Assembly (NCBI RefSeq): GCF_018309085.1
Contig: NZ_CP070502.1
Coordinates: 2,847,001 to 2,911,000, forward strand
Direction of reading: 5' to 3'
Length of the DNA: 64,000 bases
Source of the DNA: Sporosarcina sp. Marseille-Q4063
GTDB taxonomy: Bacteria > Bacillota > Bacilli > Bacillales_A > Planococcaceae
Below are positions 24,814 to 33,727 of this stretch, one piece after another. Within the stretch, counting starts at the first letter, position 1. Each line of letters opens with the position of its first letter. Both the position numbers and the translations under genes were made by a program. The notes under the pieces were generated by a model. It made no database searches and was not told the DNA's origin. It saw only the letters and a program-made list of their open reading frames with translations.

Positions 24814-26211
24814 TTACTTCTTCAATTCATCCTTAGTAAAGTTTTCAATCTCATAATAATAATCGCCAATCACACGAAGACCTTGATCAAAGTTTTCTAA
24901 ATGGAAGTGCTCGTTTGGCGCGTGGAAGTTTTCAGTTGATAATCCGAAGCCCATGAGCACAACCGGCAGTTCCAATACTTCATCGAATGCCGCGACAATC
25001 GGAATGGAACCTCCACCGCGCGTATACGCAGTCGGCACATTGTATACTTTTTCGTACGAACGACCCGCTGCTTGGATCGCCGGATGATCGAAAGGCGTTA
25101 TAAACGGTTTGCCTTTATCGAATTCTGTAACTGTCACAGTAACGCCAGCAGGTTTATGTTTTTCAATATGCGCTTTTAGTTTTTCAACGATTTCATCTGG
25201 ATCTTGGTCCGGCACAAGTCGACAAGTAATCTTTACGCCAGCTTCGGCAGGTAAAACAGTCTTGATGCCTTCTCCTGAAAAACCGCCAAAAATGCCGTTA
25301 AGCTCAAGCGTTGGACGGGCCCACGTTTGTTCTAGATACGAAAATCCTTTTTCGCCAAATAACTCAGGCACATCGATTTCATTTTTCAAATCTTCTTCAT
25401 CAAATCCAAGCGCTTCATAAGCTCCGCGTTCCTCATCGCTTAAAGGACGCACATTGTCGTAAAAACCTTCAACGGCAATCGTTCCTTCTTTATCGCGGAA
25501 TGATGCGAGCAACTCGACAATCGCATGAAGTGGGTTTTGAACCCCTCCGCCGTATAAACCAGAATGCAAGTCGCCTTTCGCGCCTTTCACATCGACTTGT
25601 ACGCCGCAAAGTCCGCGTAGTCCGTAACAAACGGCTGGTCTGCCAGGTCCTTGCATGCCCGTATCGGAAATAACAATGACGTCCGCGGAAAGCTTGTCTT
25701 TATTATCAACAATATAGCTCTCCAAATTCGGGCTGCCGATTTCTTCTTCGCCTTCGATTAAAAACTTTACGTTAACCGGTAGGCTTCCTGATTCTTTCAT
25801 TAACGCCTCAACCGCTTTAATATGCATGAAAACTTGTCCTTTATCATCACTCGCGCCGCGTGCATACAACTTATTATCGCGAACTTCAGGTTCAAAAGGA
25901 GCGCTATCCCATAATTCAAGCGGATCGACCGGTTGCACATCGTAATGACCGTATACAAGAATCGTTGGTTTGCCTTCCGCATGCAACCAATCACCGTAAA
26001 CGACAGGATGGCCATCCGTCTCATTGATTTCAACGTTTTCAAGTCCAGCCTTCGTCAATGAATCAACCAACCACTCTGCAGCTTGTTGCATATCTGGTTT
26101 ATGTTCGGATAAAGCGCTAATACTTGGAATACGTAAAAATTCATTTAATTCCTCGAGATGCGTTTCGCGTTGTTCGGTGAAATATTGGTCTAATTTTTCT
26201 AAATGCGTCAA
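24814..26211 (-). CDS. M20-family zinc dipeptidase
   Basis: 465-residue metallopeptidase of the M20 carnosinase/dipeptidase group. Metal ligands are recognisable in LVYGHYDVQPVD (His, Asp), GASDDKGQ (bridging Asp), EGEEEIGS (catalytic Glu-Glu) and NFHAPNEHF (His). A dimerisation lid domain lies between about residues 200 and 370. It should hydrolyse dipeptides in the cytoplasm. Start TTG with GAGGG six bases upstream. Monocistronic, with its own terminator. Confidence 0.88.
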   Translation of the reverse strand: MTHLEKLDQYFTEQRETHLEELNEFLRIPSISALSEHKPDMQQAAEWLVDSLTKAGLENVEINETDGHPVVYGDWLHAEGKPTILVYGHYDVQPVDPLELWDSAPFEPEVRDNKLYARGASDDKGQVFMHIKAVEALMKESGSLPVNVKFLIEGEEEIGSPNLESYIVDNKDKLSADVIVISDTGMQGPGRPAVCYGLRGLCGVQVDVKGAKGDLHSGLYGGGVQNPLHAIVELLASFRDKEGTIAVEGFYDNVRPLSDEERGAYEALGFDEEDLKNEIDVPELFGEKGFSYLEQTWARPTLELNGIFGGFSGEGIKTVLPAEAGVKITCRLVPDQDPDEIVEKLKAHIEKHKPAGVTVTVTEFDKGKPFITPFDHPAIQAAGRSYEKVYNVPTAYTRGGGSIPIVAAFDEVLELPVVLMGFGLSTENFHAPNEHFHLENFDQGLRVIGDYYYEIENFTKDELKK

Positions 26212-26376
26212 TCAAATCCCTCATTTCAATAAGTTTGCCTTCTGAAAATAGTATAGCAGAATTGTGTGAAATGAAGTTAAATTGTCATGTGTTTGATGGG
26301 AATTATGGTATGATATGAGGAAATAAATTAAAATAAAATTTATACATAGAAAAACGTCCCTAGGAGGAATGAAGTT

Positions 26377-27609
26377 TTGTTTTTCGCACTCGGATTCTTT
26401 TTAATCATGTCGTTCTTCCTTTCGGGAAGCGAAACAGCACTTACCGCAGTCAACAGGATGAAGGTCCAGCTTCGGGCTGAGCAAGATGATAAAAAATCAC
26501 AAAAGCTACTCAACTTGATTTCGAAGCCGGACCGAATGATAACTGCGATTTTAATCGGAAATAATATTGCCAATATCATGATGCCGACAATCGTAACCAT
26601 GATTTGTATTGAAAAAGGTTGGAAAGTCGGAATTGCAACCGGAATTTTAACAGTCGTGATTATCGTATTCGGTGAAGTGTTGCCAAAGACGATTGCCGCA
26701 ACATTTGCTGATCGCGTTGCCTATGTTGTTGCACCTACAATATCACTACTTGTAAGAATTCTCACACCACTCACGGCGCTTCTTGCGACGTTTACGAATA
26801 TTTTCATTCGTATTATTTCAAAAGGAACAGTTAGGGAAGCAACATTGACGAAAGAAGACCTTAGATCGATGGTGGATCTTGCAACAATCGAAGGGACTTT
26901 CGAACAAGATGAAACGCTCAGGTTAAAAGGCGTGCTTGATTTTAGGGACAAAGACGTTTGGGACGTCCTTGAAACGCATCGTACGGATGTCGTCGGTATA
27001 CCGCTCACAGCCACTTATGAAGAAGTCCGCGACACCATTTTAGAGTTCTTTTACACGCGCTACCCGGTGTATGAGGAAAGTATGGATTCCATTGTCGGGA
27101 TGTTTTATTCGAAAATGTTCATCGAATGGTCTTTAGAGCCTGAAAGAAAGCTCGGGGAATTCATTGACCGCGATATGATCTATGTCGTTCAAACAGCAAG
27201 TGTGGAAACTGTATTTAAAATGATGCTTTCGCAGAAGAAACATATGGCCGTTGTGCTTGATGAATACGGGGGAACGCTTGGTATTGTCACGCAAGAAGAT
27301 ATTATCGAAGAAATGATTGGACAAGACATTGAAGATGAAACCGATATGGAAGATGAAGTGTTGATTTATGAAAAGACGGATGACTCCCTAACTTGCCATG
27401 GTCGTTTAGAAATAATAGACGCGATGGAACTAATCGGGATCGAGCTGCCGACGGATCACGAAACGATTGGCGGGTTTGTATTACAACAACTTGGCCATTT
27501 ACCGGAACCAGGCGAGCGCTTTTCGTATGAAAACTTACGGTTCGAAATAGAGGAAATGGAACGCACTCGAATTATTCGCATGAAAATCACTGCGGAAAGA
27601 GATGATTAA
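26377..27609 (+). CDS. CNNM/CBS-domain (HlyC/CorC) membrane protein
   Basis: 410 residues: CNNM transmembrane domain (about 1-165; SGSETALTAVNR and GEVLPKTIA motifs), two CBS domains (about 185-305; LDEYGGTLGIVTQEDIIEEMIG) and a C-terminal CorC_HlyC domain (about 330-405). Family members act in Mg2+/Co2+ transport or export rather than haemolysis. The start is TTG 26377, nine bases after AGGAGG; the ATG inside that region is out of frame. A weak TTGTCA-N16-TATGGT promoter lies at 26282-26309. The rest of the 26212-26376 gap shows nothing. Confidence 0.88.
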   Translation: MFFALGFFLIMSFFLSGSETALTAVNRMKVQLRAEQDDKKSQKLLNLISKPDRMITAILIGNNIANIMMPTIVTMICIEKGWKVGIATGILTVVIIVFGEVLPKTIAATFADRVAYVVAPTISLLVRILTPLTALLATFTNIFIRIISKGTVREATLTKEDLRSMVDLATIEGTFEQDETLRLKGVLDFRDKDVWDVLETHRTDVVGIPLTATYEEVRDTILEFFYTRYPVYEESMDSIVGMFYSKMFIEWSLEPERKLGEFIDRDMIYVVQTASVETVFKMMLSQKKHMAVVLDEYGGTLGIVTQEDIIEEMIGQDIEDETDMEDEVLIYEKTDDSLTCHGRLEIIDAMELIGIELPTDHETIGGFVLQQLGHLPEPGERFSYENLRFEIEEMERTRIIRMKITAERDD

Positions 27610-27717
27610 TTTCCAACCTTACAAGTTTGTAAGATTACTGAAAGAGAATACGATGGTTCAAATTGTCTTTATTGCTGATAATAAGGTTAATAGCAAAAAG
27701 ACAGGGGAGTAATAAAG

Positions 27718-28263
27718 ATGACGAACAATCTAGATGACTTGTATGAAGAATACGGTCGGTATATCTATCATCTATGTTTAAAACTAACACGAAATAAAGA
27801 AGAAGCCGAAGACGTTATGCAAGACGTCTGGGTTAAAGTGATTCGTTACAGTGATCGACTGGATACGATCGACCATTTAAAAGGATGGATTACGACCATC
27901 TGCATGAACACGTTCCGCGATCGCTACCGAAAAAATATAAGGCATAGCGAACACGTGATGAACCAACCACCTACACTTGACGTTCCGATCCTCGATTTGG
28001 TTCCAAGTGATACATTAACGCCTGGTCAAATTGTTGAACAAAATGATATTCAATCAATCGTTCGCCAAAAAATAGACAAATTAGATGAAATCTATAAAAC
28101 GACAATCGAGTACTTCTACGTCTACCAATATTCACTCAATGAAATTGCGGAAGAAATGAAAGTTTCTATCGGAACGGTCAAATCACGACTATTTCGTGCG
28201 AGAAAATACTTGAAAGAACTAATGATTGAAGATCGAGCAACTCACGAATATGTAATTGCCTAA
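27718..28263 (+). CDS. ECF-type RNA polymerase sigma factor
   Basis: 181 residues with region 2 (YHLCLKLTRNKEEAEDVMQDVWVKVIRY, about 16-43) and region 4 (YSLNEIAEEMKVSIGTVKSRLFRARKYLKEL, about 138-168), the complete minimal ECF core. No anti-sigma gene adjoins: the gene is followed directly by a terminator and then a PLD-family gene, so control must be by another route or by a remote partner. An inverted repeat CTTACAA/TTGTAAG lies at 27618-27633 upstream. Confidence 0.85.
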   Translation: MTNNLDDLYEEYGRYIYHLCLKLTRNKEEAEDVMQDVWVKVIRYSDRLDTIDHLKGWITTICMNTFRDRYRKNIRHSEHVMNQPPTLDVPILDLVPSDTLTPGQIVEQNDIQSIVRQKIDKLDEIYKTTIEYFYVYQYSLNEIAEEMKVSIGTVKSRLFRARKYLKELMIEDRATHEYVIA

Positions 28264-28264
28264 C

Positions 28265-28297
28265 AAACACAGCCAAATCGATGGCTGTGTTTTTTAT
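28265..28297 (+). terminator. terminator of the sigma factor gene
   Basis: AAACACAGCC/GGCTGTGTTT stem with a T-rich tail. Starts within two bases of the stop codon. Confidence 0.85.
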
Positions 28298-28340
28298 TTA
28301 CAGGAAACTATAAAATTATGTGTAGTGATAATTTCTAACA

Positions 28341-28438
28341 TAGAGATTTCACGTCTAGCTTCAGGCCGTATCGCACCGTTTCGATTTTTCATCTGGAATA
28401 AAACCCCGTGTCATTGTTTATCGACTCTCACCACGGGG
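28341..28438. other. intergenic region with repeat fragment and hairpin
   Basis: GAGATTTCACGTCTAGCTTC at about 28343-28362 is an isolated end of the palindromic element found complete at 50556-50713 (GAGATTTCACTTCTAGCTCC there). Further on, CCCCGTG (28404-28410) and CACGGGG (28432-28438) form a hairpin with a 21-nt loop, 44 bases before the PLD-family start; it has no T-run and might be a leader structure. Confidence 0.45.
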
Positions 28439-28481
28439 AATATATCCTATGATCTAGTAGTTTTGAAGCGGAGATGTTCGA

Positions 28482-29918
28482 ATGAAATCTAAGAAAAAGA
28501 AAATAATAATTGGAAGCGTTGGAATACTACTTCTCATATATATAGCAACAATATTATGGCATACATTTAAACCTCTCCCAACAGGTCTCTCATACGAAGG
28601 AAAACTGCATTATACGGACGATGTTCAGATGATTACCGATTTAACATACGCGCAAAATGAAGACGGAGACGACTTGCGACACGAAATCCATATTTTTGAC
28701 GAAGTGAATCAATTAATCGAGGATGCCGAACAATTCATCGTTCTCGACTTTTTTCTCTTTGACCATTATTCGGACGAAAATATTGCTTTTCCGAAAAATG
28801 TAGAGACGATGACAGAAAATCTAGTGAAGAAAAAAGAAATAAACCCGAAAATGCCAATCACTTTCATCACAGACCCACTCAACATAGGATACGGTTCCTA
28901 TGAAAACAAATGGTTCGAACAAATGGAAGATGCCGGCATAAAAGTCGTCTACACAGACTTAGATCCGCTTCGTGATTCAACGCCAATCTACTCAGGCCTC
29001 TATCGAACAATTTTCAGATGGATGGATGTGAAAGGTAAAGGCTGGATTCCAAATGCGATGTCTTGCGAAGCACCGAAAATGACACTGGCCTCCTATGTGA
29101 CATTATTAAATATAAAAGCCAATCATCGGAAGGCGATCGTCACCGAGAAAGAGGCTATCGTCACATCCGGAAATCCCCATAACGCGAGCGGTTTTCACGG
29201 GAATGTTGCCATGAAAGTAACAGGGCCTGTCATAAACGATATTTTAGAAGCTGAAGAAGCGGTAGTGAATTATACGAACGGCGGCACGTTGCCGCGAGCT
29301 AACATAGAAGAAAAAGAAGACGGGGAATACCAAGTCCAATATATAACAGAAAAGAAAATACTCGACACAATGCTCGTCGATATCAATAAAGCACAAAAAG
29401 GCGATCAGATATTTCTCGGAATGTTTTTCATAGCCGAGGAAAGTTTGGTCAAAGCACTTCTAGATGCGGCTAGTCGCGGGGTAGATGTGAAGATGATTTT
29501 AGATCCCAACAAAAACTCATTCGGCAGTCAAAAAACGGGCCTGCCCAATCGGCCAGTTGCTCAAAGAATGAAAAGAGATTCGAAGGGGAAAATCGATATT
29601 CGCTGGTACAATACTGTAATCGGTCAATACCACACAAAGCTCGTCGTCGTCCAAACCGCCGACGAAACCTACATTTCCAACGGCGCCGCAAATTTAACCG
29701 ATCGCGCTTTAAATAACTATAATTTGGAATCAAACCTGCGCATTATCGCGCCAAATGACAGCGAGCTCGTACAAGACATCAACACTTACTTTGAGAGACT
29801 CTGGAAAAACGAAGACGCCCTATACACCGTCGACTTCGAAAAGTATCAGAACGACTTTACCTTTTATCAACGAAGTATTATTCGGTTGCAGAAATTGTTT
29901 AAGTTAACGACATACTAA
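28482..29918 (+). CDS. membrane-anchored phospholipase D-family protein
   Basis: 478 residues, with an N-terminal membrane anchor (about 8-27) and two PLD domains. The HKD motifs are imperfect: NHRKAIVTEKEAIVTSGNPHN has Glu where Asp is usual, and YHTKLVVVQTADETYISNGAANL has Gln. The His and Lys of both motifs remain, so activity is possible. Relatives include cardiolipin synthases and PLD-like nucleases; I cannot choose between them. GGAG lies upstream of the ATG. No terminator is visible before the repeat/intron region that follows. Confidence 0.78.
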   Translation: MKSKKKKIIIGSVGILLLIYIATILWHTFKPLPTGLSYEGKLHYTDDVQMITDLTYAQNEDGDDLRHEIHIFDEVNQLIEDAEQFIVLDFFLFDHYSDENIAFPKNVETMTENLVKKKEINPKMPITFITDPLNIGYGSYENKWFEQMEDAGIKVVYTDLDPLRDSTPIYSGLYRTIFRWMDVKGKGWIPNAMSCEAPKMTLASYVTLLNIKANHRKAIVTEKEAIVTSGNPHNASGFHGNVAMKVTGPVINDILEAEEAVVNYTNGGTLPRANIEEKEDGEYQVQYITEKKILDTMLVDINKAQKGDQIFLGMFFIAEESLVKALLDAASRGVDVKMILDPNKNSFGSQKTGLPNRPVAQRMKRDSKGKIDIRWYNTVIGQYHTKLVVVQTADETYISNGAANLTDRALNNYNLESNLRIIAPNDSELVQDINTYFERLWKNEDALYTVDFEKYQNDFTFYQRSIIRLQKLFKLTTY

Positions 29919-30076
29919 AAACTTTTAAATTTATTAATTAGTCCCGTTGATTTCCGTTCCGGACGGCGCTTTCCTGCGGGCATCACCTCAATCTCCTCGT
30001 CGCTGCGCTCCTGCGGGGCTTTCGGTTGATAAAAGCAAGAGTGATCTTCTCTTGCCATCTTTGCTCTCTATTTCCG

Positions 30077-31989
30077 GTCGAGTAGGTGGAAACCTTTCTC
30101 CCTTTCGGGAGATTGTATTTCACACCCCTCACAGAACCGTGCGTGCGCTATTAACGCACACGGCTCTTCCATTTTATCATTCACAGAATATAGCTAATCT
30201 CTTCGCGAAGTTTAAAGATATTAACCTTTACCTTCGGTATTGGGAAAGGAAACATTCGTAGGAACAAGTTGAACTTGTCAAAGTTAAAAGATTTCCTTTG
30301 ACTTCTTCTGTTCATCCATTTGAAAAATAGAATCTTAACCTTGTCTACAAAGTTTCTAACACTTCGGCTATTGTCAGTTATGCAGTAATAGTTAAAGTAA
30401 CCATTCAATGACCGTTGAAGTCGTTTGGCTACAACGTGTATATTCATTGTGCGATTGGCCATAAGCCACTCTTTGCATTCTTTCAATTTAGCTCGCATCT
30501 TCTTCCCACTTGTTTTCCGTTTCACTCGGAATTTACCATGTTTACTTTGACTACAGAAATGCGTGAAGCCTAGAAATTCAAATGTTTCAGGCTTTCCTTT
30601 TCGTTTGCTGTTTCTTACAGCGTATTTCCCGAAGGGAATAATCTTTGTTTTATCCTCCGCAATTTCAAGATTGAATTTCTTCAGTCTCAAGGTTAGGGCA
30701 CGATAAAAATTATTTGCTTCTGTTTCGCTTTGAAAACAGCATACGAAATCGTCCGCATACCTCACCATATATGCTTGTCCTTTACAGGACTTACGCACGG
30801 CTTTCTCAAACCATAAGTCAAGAACATAGTGAAGATAGATGTTTGCGAGAATCGGTGATATGATGCCACCTTGAGGAGTTCCAACATCTGTTTTGTAGAA
30901 ACTTCCGTTTTCCATGTATCCGCCCTTTAGAAATCTTGCAATAATTCCCAATAGGGCTGGGTCGGCAATTCTATGCTTAAGGAATTTCATCAGCCATTCG
31001 TGATTGACGTTGTCAAAGAATCCCTTGATATCCACGTCAACAATAAAGTTCGTATATCGCTCCTCAAGATATACATTAAGTATTTTGAGCGCATCATGAC
31101 AGTTTCGTTTCGGTCGAAACCCAAAAGAACTATCTAGGAAGATTGGTTCATACATGGCATTTAAAATCTTGGCTATCCCTCTTTGAACTATCTTATCTTC
31201 GTACTCGGGAATGCCTAACGGCCTTTTCTTATCTGAACCTGCCTTTGCAATATACGTTCTTCTAACGGGAACGGGCTTGTAGCTTTTCTTTTTCATTCTT
31301 TCTACAAGCTTTGCAATGTTTTCATCCAGATTCTCACCATATTCTTCTTTGGTAACTTTCTGGATTCCTGTCGCTTTTCCTGCCGGAAGTTCATGGTGAC
31401 ATTGTTTAAGGTTTTCTTCGTTGAGTAAATGCACAACTGAAGTAAACTTCATATCCGGTCTCTCTTTAGCTAACTCAGCTATCCTTATCAGTTTTGTTTC
31501 CATTTAGTTGTCTACCTCCGTGTGTAGTAAATGTTTCCCTTTTAAGGACGATAATATGGCGGTTGCCTTTCCTCCATCAGAATTACCCGACTTCATTGGT
31601 ACTACGCAACCATCCGACTTCCTACCCGGCATTTGGTTTCCTTGCTTTTTATCGCTTGAAATAACCATACTCTCCAATTGGAAAGACCAGACAGGATCTC
31701 CCGAGTTGCTGCAACATATCAATGTATGACGTGCCAAGGTCTACGACTCCGAAGGAGTCCCTGCTTTCTTGCCTTTACGATAGCAGAGATATTGCTTTCT
31801 GTGCTCCCGAGCACATCAGCCTCCTTGATTCGGCATTTCGGAGCTCAATTCCTTCAACCGCTTGGCTTTCGGCCCGTCACCTAACTGTCTACGCTTAAAG
31901 ATACAAGTTACCTTGCATCCTTCAAGACTCGCTACGAGTGAATGGCTAATTCTTGCTCGGTGGGAATTCCACCCACTATATGTTGCAAC
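30077..31989 (-). mobile_element. group II intron (retroelement)
   Basis: The minus strand reads: structured 5' domains with no real gene (31989-31504), reverse transcriptase gene (31503-30181), then a clear domain V. Domain V is the GAGCCGT...ACGGTTC stem with a GCG/CGC inner helix, at about 30172-30125. A domain VI hairpin (CTCCC GAAA GGGAG) ends in CCTACTCGAC at about 30077. The 3' end is well supported. The 5' end (GTTGCAAC near 31989) is tentative because it lacks the usual GTGYG. The intron lies inside a copy of the GTTGATT repeat rather than in a gene. Confidence 0.8.
30181..31503 (-). CDS. ltrA: group II intron reverse transcriptase/maturase
   Basis: 440 residues: reverse transcriptase domain (about 40-310) with catalytic Asp158 (VDVDIKGFFDNV) and YADD at 249-252, TPQGGIISP at 209-217, followed by a maturase (GIIM-like) domain at about 340-420. 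It stops without an HNH endonuclease domain, so mobility would rely on single-stranded targets or replication forks. All RT motifs are intact and the frame is open, so the intron may be active. GGAGGT lies ten bases before the ATG. Confidence 0.92.
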   Translation of the reverse strand: METKLIRIAELAKERPDMKFTSVVHLLNEENLKQCHHELPAGKATGIQKVTKEEYGENLDENIAKLVERMKKKSYKPVPVRRTYIAKAGSDKKRPLGIPEYEDKIVQRGIAKILNAMYEPIFLDSSFGFRPKRNCHDALKILNVYLEERYTNFIVDVDIKGFFDNVNHEWLMKFLKHRIADPALLGIIARFLKGGYMENGSFYKTDVGTPQGGIISPILANIYLHYVLDLWFEKAVRKSCKGQAYMVRYADDFVCCFQSETEANNFYRALTLRLKKFNLEIAEDKTKIIPFGKYAVRNSKRKGKPETFEFLGFTHFCSQSKHGKFRVKRKTSGKKMRAKLKECKEWLMANRTMNIHVVAKRLQRSLNGYFNYYCITDNSRSVRNFVDKVKILFFKWMNRRSQRKSFNFDKFNLFLRMFPFPIPKVKVNIFKLREEISYIL

Positions 31990-32079
31990 CTAGGCTCGGT
32001 CGCTCCGGGAGTCGCCGTCCTCCACTCCAATCAACTAATTTCACTATAAAAAGGATGTTGTTTTACGGGTAGAAAGTCC

Positions 32080-32205
32080 CAACTTGCAAGCAAAATCATT
32101 TGAGTGCAAGCAAACATCATGTGAGTGCAATCAAAACACTTTCAAGTGCATGCAAAACCCATCGGAGTGCAAGCAAACCACATATAAGTGCAAGCAAATT
32201 AGAAA
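32080..32205. repeat. 21-nt phased array, family 2, six motif copies
   Basis: The core AGTGCAAGCAAA starts (at TGCAAG) at 32085, 32105, 32126, 32147, 32168 and 32189: intervals 20, 21, 21, 21, 21. The left end carries the module AGTCCCAACTTGCAAGC, the reverse complement of the right-end module of the arrays at 36.9 and 56.1 kb. Located between the intron-bearing repeat and the terminator at 32222. Confidence 0.88.
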
Positions 32206-32221
32206 TAACGACTGTAATCAA

Positions 32222-32247
32222 AAAAGTCGCCTACACTAGGCGACTTT
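32222..32247 (-). terminator. terminator of the SE1832/glycosyltransferase-like operon
   Basis: AAAAGTCGCCTA/TAGGCGACTTTT with a 3-nt loop and a T-run of six on the minus strand. Confidence 0.8.
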
Positions 32248-32319
32248 TACTTCATATTCTTATAAAGAACAAATATCATTACCTACCAATAAATAACCAG
32301 AGTAATGAGCTATCTAATC

Positions 32320-32505
32320 TCACTCAAACTCAGCAAGCTGTTTATTCAACACCGCAAGTTTCTCTTCCATCGCGCCGAGGCGCACTTCGGATTTGGCGAC
32401 GAATCTATTTTGACCGACAGATTCTAGCTTTTCGATGTCACCTTGTAAATTGACATACTCCATTTTCAGTTCTGCGATTTCTCGTTCGATTTGTTTTTTA
32501 TCCAT
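32320..32505 (-). CDS. SE1832-family small coiled-coil protein
   Basis: 61 residues, almost entirely heptad-patterned (KKQIEREIAELKMEYVNLQGDIEKLESVG and MEEKLAVLNKQLAEFE), the layout of the SE1832 family of Bacillales and staphylococci; function unknown. ATG 32505 is chosen over 32532 because AGGAG lies eight bases before it. It follows the upstream gene by 26 bases in an operon. Confidence 0.75.
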   Translation of the reverse strand: MDKKQIEREIAELKMEYVNLQGDIEKLESVGQNRFVAKSEVRLGAMEEKLAVLNKQLAEFE

Positions 32506-32531
32506 GGGAAAAACTCCTATCTTTTTCCCCA

Positions 32532-33593
32532 CTATATCATATCGGAAGTGCTTTTTCCCGTCTCGTTCAGAGTTCCTCGCTTCGGATACTCAAGATAATA
32601 GAGAATCGCCTCACATACCATCTCTTTACCTTCTCCTAGATTAAGAGCAACTTGACGCTCAATCGCTTTACGCCTAAGCGGCTCATGTAGAAGCGGTTCC
32701 ATGATTGCATTTAATAAACTCGACTGTTTTATTTTCCGTCCAGGACCAAGATGAACAAAACCATGTTTTTCCTTCGGGAAATCTAAAGCAGTTTCAAATT
32801 CATTTTGCGCCAAAACGATACAAGGAATGCCCATAACTGCGATTTCATAAGGCATGTAACCCGACGCACAAAGAATAACATCCGCAGTAGATAAAAATTC
32901 AGCTAATGAGGCAGGCTGTTCTTTGATAAACGTATTCCGTCTTCCCAATGCCATGATTCGCAGCTCGGTTTTATCGTGCTTATAATTTTCACCTAAAAGT
33001 AAAGTTACTTTAAGTGGAATTTGTAGCTGTAACATATGACGAAGTGCACGGTACGTCAAGTTTCCTAAATCTTCATCACCAAAAGTTATTACTAAATGCG
33101 GAAGTGGGCGAGTGGCTGCTTTTCCCAAACCGATATGTTTAAATGAAGACACTTGTTCATCTGCGATAAAAGTTTCCGGTCCGACTACGTAATGCTCATG
33201 CGGCTTATCATTACTTTCCGTGTAAAGCGTTTGAATCACCATGTCGGCCAACTCGCCGCCACCTCCGAAGTCGTCAAAATGAATAATCGAAGGAACGATT
33301 TTACGAATCTTATCGACTTCTTCTTGTGTGGTGGATCCGCTATCTCGAACAAGCAAATTCGGTCTTGTTTTCTCGAGAATGCCCAACAACTCTGAACTAT
33401 TTTTAAATGTGATTGTTTTAAATCCTTCAGGGGCAGGGTGAGATCCTTTTTTAAGAATAAATATAATTTCGATTGTATCTGGTAATGACTCGGCTATCAC
33501 TTTTGCCCGTCGAATAGGGTATGTCCCTTTTCCTTCCGTGTCCTGAATGTAAAATGCCAACATCATTTGCGGTAGTTTGTCTATTGGAATCAT
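32532..33593 (-). CDS. PseG/SpsG-like GT-B fold protein
   Basis: 353 residues with the architecture of UDP-sugar hydrolases/glycosyltransferases related to PseG, SpsG and MurG. The N-terminal half includes GTYPIRRAKVIAESL, and the C-terminal donor-binding half includes ADVILCASGYMPYEIAVMGIPCIVLAQNEFE. A role in surface or spore-coat polysaccharide is possible but no other sugar genes adjoin. The start is uncertain: ATG 33593 abuts GGAAGG, and the next ATGs (33566, 33563) lack a clear ribosome binding site. Confidence 0.65.
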   Translation of the reverse strand: MIPIDKLPQMMLAFYIQDTEGKGTYPIRRAKVIAESLPDTIEIIFILKKGSHPAPEGFKTITFKNSSELLGILEKTRPNLLVRDSGSTTQEEVDKIRKIVPSIIHFDDFGGGGELADMVIQTLYTESNDKPHEHYVVGPETFIADEQVSSFKHIGLGKAATRPLPHLVITFGDEDLGNLTYRALRHMLQLQIPLKVTLLLGENYKHDKTELRIMALGRRNTFIKEQPASLAEFLSTADVILCASGYMPYEIAVMGIPCIVLAQNEFETALDFPKEKHGFVHLGPGRKIKQSSLLNAIMEPLLHEPLRRKAIERQVALNLGEGKEMVCEAILYYLEYPKRGTLNETGKSTSDMI

Positions 33594-33665
33594 CCTTCCT
33601 AATCCAAACGTTTTTATTATCTCTTTATCGTATGGTTAGAAAAATTAATTTATGTATTTTTAGGG

Positions 33666-33693
33666 TTGTACAGAAGTTATATTGTGTTAAACT
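33666..33693 (+). promoter_or_regulatory. candidate promoter of the cation/proton antiporter
   Basis: TTGTAC, 16-base spacer, TAAACT preceded by TGT (extended -10), 35 bases upstream of the start codon. Confidence 0.35.
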
Positions 33694-33727
33694 TGTTATT
33701 TCATTTAGGACATGAGGAGGGGACCCG

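Larger units (their letters stand above)
29946..32035 (-). repeat. GTTGATT palindromic element, copy A, split by a group II intron
   Basis: The plus strand begins GTTGATTTCCGTTCCGG at 29946 and ends TCCACTCCAATCAAC at 32035, the two ends of the same element found whole at 40595, 46784 and 56278 (opposite orientation). About 130 bases of element sequence lie left of the intron and 45 right. The arms pair as GGACGGCG with CGCCGTCC, a base combination unique to this copy. A terminator-like hairpin (GCAAGAG/CTCTTGC, 30035-30055) is embedded in the left part. Confidence 0.75.

Noticed and set aside
31504..31737. 77-residue frame upstream of the reverse transcriptase
   Set aside because: It lies in the structured 5' RNA domains of the group II intron and has no coding features.
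32100..32453. 117-residue plus-strand frame with seven-residue repeats (SASKHHV, SAIKTLS, SASKPHI)
   Set aside because: Seven codons equal the 21-nt motif period, so any frame through the array looks repetitive. No ribosome binding site; it runs into the opposite strand of the SE1832 gene.
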